DNA from: UKL13-2 sp043756275
GTDB taxonomy: Bacteria > Pseudomonadota > Gammaproteobacteria > Burkholderiales > Usitatibacteraceae
Assembly: GCA_043756275.1 (NCBI GenBank)
Contig: JAYURJ010000044.1
Span: 1 to 18,322, forward strand
Direction of reading: 5' to 3'
Length of the DNA stretch: 18,322 nt
Notes under the pieces: model-generated
Databases searched by the model: none
What the model was told of the DNA's origin: nothing
The model's input: only the letters and a program-made list of their open reading frames with translations
Shown: positions 16,890 through 18,322 of the stretch, in pieces
Position numbering within the stretch: the stretch's first letter is position 1
Layout of the letters: each line of letters starts with the position of its first letter
Translations under genes and position numbers: made by a program

Positions 16890-17042
16890 GTGCTTATGAT
16901 CCTCGATTCCTCAGTTGACCGCTAATCGCAATCAATATGCGTTTGATCAAATTGAAAATTGTCGCATTCTGGGTGCTCACCTTTTGGGTGCGAGCGCTAC
17001 GGGCATGATTGCACGCTTTTGCGGCTCCCTGGCAGTTCTACG

Positions 17043-17349
17043 CTGCGCCCAACGCATGCGCCCCTTTGCGCTGCCGGCCGGCAGGTACGCGCCATCGCTT
17101 TCTTGCGCCAGGATGGCCACCGCCCAGCGGCGGTACCGGCACCACCGCCTTTCGCAGCTTCGCATTCGTGCCAGCACCCCATGAAAACGGATCAGGTGCA
17201 GTCGCGGTCTGGGCACCAGCGCGGCCAGAGCCTGCCCCCGCGAAGGCGGAGCGCTGCATGAATTCCATCGGCGCCATGACGTGGTGGCTGGTACCCTCGC
17301 TGGAGGCTCGCCGAATGGCGTTCTGCGTGATGATATGCCGGGTAACTTC
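17043..17349 (-). pseudogene. Remnant of an IS91-family transposase (C-terminal part, frameshifted)
   Basis: Four blocks in two alternating frames spell the C-terminal part of an IS91-type (Y2, transposase_32) protein. Block 1, 17251-17346: ASSEGTSHHVMAPMEFMQR. Block 2, 17169-17228, other frame: LAALVPRPRLHLIRFHGVLA. Block 3, 17137-17169, first frame: TNAKLRKAVVP. Block 4, 17043-17063, weaker: GRMRWAQ. The reading LIRFHGVLA(PN)AKLR is diagnostic of the family as I know it. One frame change fits loss of a single C near 17169. The other coincides with an extra GC-rich segment near 17230-17251. The catalytic region is absent, so the copy is dead. The stretch 16890-17042 to its left contains nothing I recognise. 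Confidence 0.75.
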
Positions 17350-17474
17350 ATGGTGGAAAATTATCCGTAGTCTGTCCCCGGTTCTTCCTGTTCTTCGTGC
17401 TCCAAGAGGCTCGTGGATGCTGGGGTTCTTGTATTTATTTTTCGATGGCCGCCTGATGATCGGCATCCGCTACA

Positions 17475-17768
17475 TCATGCAGCATGCGGCAACACTTCGC
17501 GCTCAATCTTTGGCCAAGAGGCGAGCTGCGCGGTCTTCAGGTCATAACTTGTTTGCAGGTTCAGCCAGAATTGCGGCGTGGAATTGAAATACCTCGCCAA
17601 CCGCAATGCGGTGTCCGGCGTGATGCTTCGCTTTTCGCGAACAATATCGTTGATGCGCGGCGCGGCAACGCGCAACGCAACCGCCAGCGCGTGTGCGGAT
17701 AAGCCCAGCGGCATCATGAATTCCTCGCGGAGGATTTCGCCGGGGTGAATGGCTCGCATTTTGTTCAT
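17475..17768 (-). CDS. higA: HigA-type antitoxin, XRE helix-turn-helix
   Basis: The protein has 97 residues with a Cro/C1-type helix-turn-helix. MRAIHPGEILREEFMMPLGLS, LRVAAPRINDIVREKRSITPD and ALRLARYFNSTPQFWLNLQ are the hallmark text of the HigA family. It binds and neutralises HigB and represses the operon. The ATG at 17768 (or M4 at 17759) is chosen because the HigA family begins there; GAGGCGAGAAAG precedes it. The frame stays open upstream into higB, but that part is out-of-frame higB sequence. It lies 10 nt downstream of the higB stop, the toxin-first order typical of higBA. Confidence 0.94.
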   Translation of the reverse strand: MNKMRAIHPGEILREEFMMPLGLSAHALAVALRVAAPRINDIVREKRSITPDTALRLARYFNSTPQFWLNLQTSYDLKTAQLASWPKIEREVLPHAA

Positions 17769-17778
17769 CTTTCTCGCC

Positions 17779-18057
17779 TCAATGGGTGTCAACAATCTCA
17801 ACCTCTTCGGGGCCGTTCTTGCCCCAACAAAAACAAATTCGCCACTGGTCGTTAATGCGAATGCTATGTTGGCCTTTCCGATCACCTTTAAGCGCTTCAA
17901 GCCGATTCGCCGGTGGTGCCAACAAGTCCCGCAGTTCCGCTGCATCGTCCAGCATTTGCAGCTTGCGTGTCACGACGATGTCGATATTGGCGAATCGCCG
18001 GACGCGTTTGCCGTCGTACAGCGCCTGCGTGTCACTGCATTTGAATGAACGAATCAC
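17779..18057 (-). CDS. higB: HigB-type toxin, RelE superfamily mRNA interferase
   Basis: The protein has 92 residues. LEALKGDRKGQHSIRINDQW followed by RICF is the conserved core of HigB/RelE toxins, which cut mRNA at the ribosome; DIVVTRKLQMLDDA precedes it and EEVEIVDTH ends it. It starts with GTG at 18057, giving the usual MIRSFK-like N-terminus. There is no ribosome-binding site: the predicted -10 box ends six bases before the GTG, so the message may be leaderless. The operon is higB-higA on the minus strand. The toxin appears complete and in frame. Confidence 0.93.
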   Translation of the reverse strand: MIRSFKCSDTQALYDGKRVRRFANIDIVVTRKLQMLDDAAELRDLLAPPANRLEALKGDRKGQHSIRINDQWRICFCWGKNGPEEVEIVDTH

Positions 18058-18063
18058 ACGGAT

Positions 18064-18092
18064 AGCATATAACGTGTGGCGTTAAATGGCAA
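18064..18092 (-). promoter_or_regulatory. higBA promoter with overlapping palindromes
   Basis: On the minus strand TTGCCA (18087-18092) and TATGCT (18064-18069) are separated by exactly 17 nt. Two inverted repeats overlap it: CACACG/CGTGTG (18055-18060 and 18073-18078) around the -10 box, and TGGCAA/TTGCCA (18087-18092 and 18100-18105) around the -35 box. Either could be the HigA operator (inference). Confidence 0.55.
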
Positions 18093-18123
18093 GCGTGGAT
18101 TGCCAAATCAGGTTACAAAGTCA

Positions 18124-18175
18124 AGCACTGGCGCGGCGTTCCAACCGCTTTAATGCTGGAAGCCGCGCCAGTTAT
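18124..18175. repeat. 52-bp palindromic repeat, copy C
   Basis: It runs from AGCACTGGCGCGGCGTTCCA to GCCGCGCCAGT, again 52 bp when aligned to copies A and B. The outermost right bases are TAT instead of GCT. It lies upstream of the higBA promoter. Confidence 0.85.
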
Positions 18176-18225
18176 CGAGTTTGTCTTTTGGGTTGGCCTT
18201 GGTGATAGTTTCGAAAAACACTGAC

Positions 18226-18322
18226 CGTTCGCAGTAACAGCAGTAAATCTAGCGGGTTGAAGTCCCGTCCGAGGAGTTGTCCGTACGCCTCGGTAGCACG
18301 AGGAAGCGGCGTCGTGGCGACA
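18226..18322 (+). mobile_element. 5' part of a group II intron-like RNA (runs off the window)
   Basis: The segment TAACAGCAGTAAATCTAG, then CGGGTTGAAGTCCCG (a small hairpin), then CCGAGG...CCTCGG and GTCG/CGAC stems matches the domain I text of bacterial group II introns as I remember it. The usual GUGYG 5' end is not obvious, so the exact boundary is uncertain or the intron may be 5'-truncated. A reverse transcriptase/maturase gene would be expected beyond the right edge. Confidence 0.6.

Noticed and set aside
17009..17587. A 192-codon plus-strand frame
   Set aside because: It is antisense to the IS91 transposase remnant and to the end of higA. The Pro/Ala-rich translation is a by-product of those sequences.

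Overview
The window looks like a piece of a betaproteobacterial chromosome. This is inferred from the housekeeping proteins: a full-length proteobacterial PurL, an E. coli-type PpaA-class pyrophosphatase, RF3, a RhlE-type helicase, and YgfZ divergent from a YgfX-like protein. The order is not identifiable. Coding GC is around 60% where I counted it.

Layout, left to right. 1-816 (minus) is the N-terminal 272 residues of a DUF4143-type P-loop ATPase whose promoter lies inside a palindrome. 820-1200 is a block of hairpins ending in a tRNA-Leu(CAA) gene; the tRNA 3' end is copied in inverted orientation on the far side of its terminator. 1281-6953 carries queA, an HNH endonuclease, ppa, a secreted DUF1223 protein, a GNAT acetyltransferase, ygfZ and a divergent ygfX-like membrane protein. 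7017-11009 is purL. 11331-12506 is a stand-alone AIPR-family (abortive infection/phage resistance) gene of visibly lower GC, between purL and prfC. 12821-14434 (minus) is prfC. 14566-16268 is a DEAD-box helicase gene with a strong-looking promoter, a leader of about 317 nt and an intrinsic terminator. 16500-16889 (minus) is a small CbiX/SirB-type chelatase.

The right end (16.3-18.3 kb) is mobile or accessory. It holds an 80-nt element with perfect 30-nt inverted repeats, a frameshifted IS91-family transposase remnant, a higBA toxin-antitoxin operon and the start of a group II intron-like RNA that leaves the window.

A 52-bp palindromic repeat links the regions. Three full-length copies (2327, 16428, 18124) and one left-half copy (11019) lie in intergenic DNA, three of them within 20 nt of a stop codon. 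The functional genes are mostly unrelated housekeeping genes (tRNA modification and queuosine, purine synthesis, pyrophosphate removal, translation termination, RNA remodelling, Fe-S maintenance). The defence-like material is the AIPR gene, higBA and possibly the DUF4143 ATPase. I found no CRISPR array and no multi-gene defence island. The best candidates for something undescribed are the solitary AIPR gene, the 52-bp repeat family and the tRNA-tail inverted duplication.
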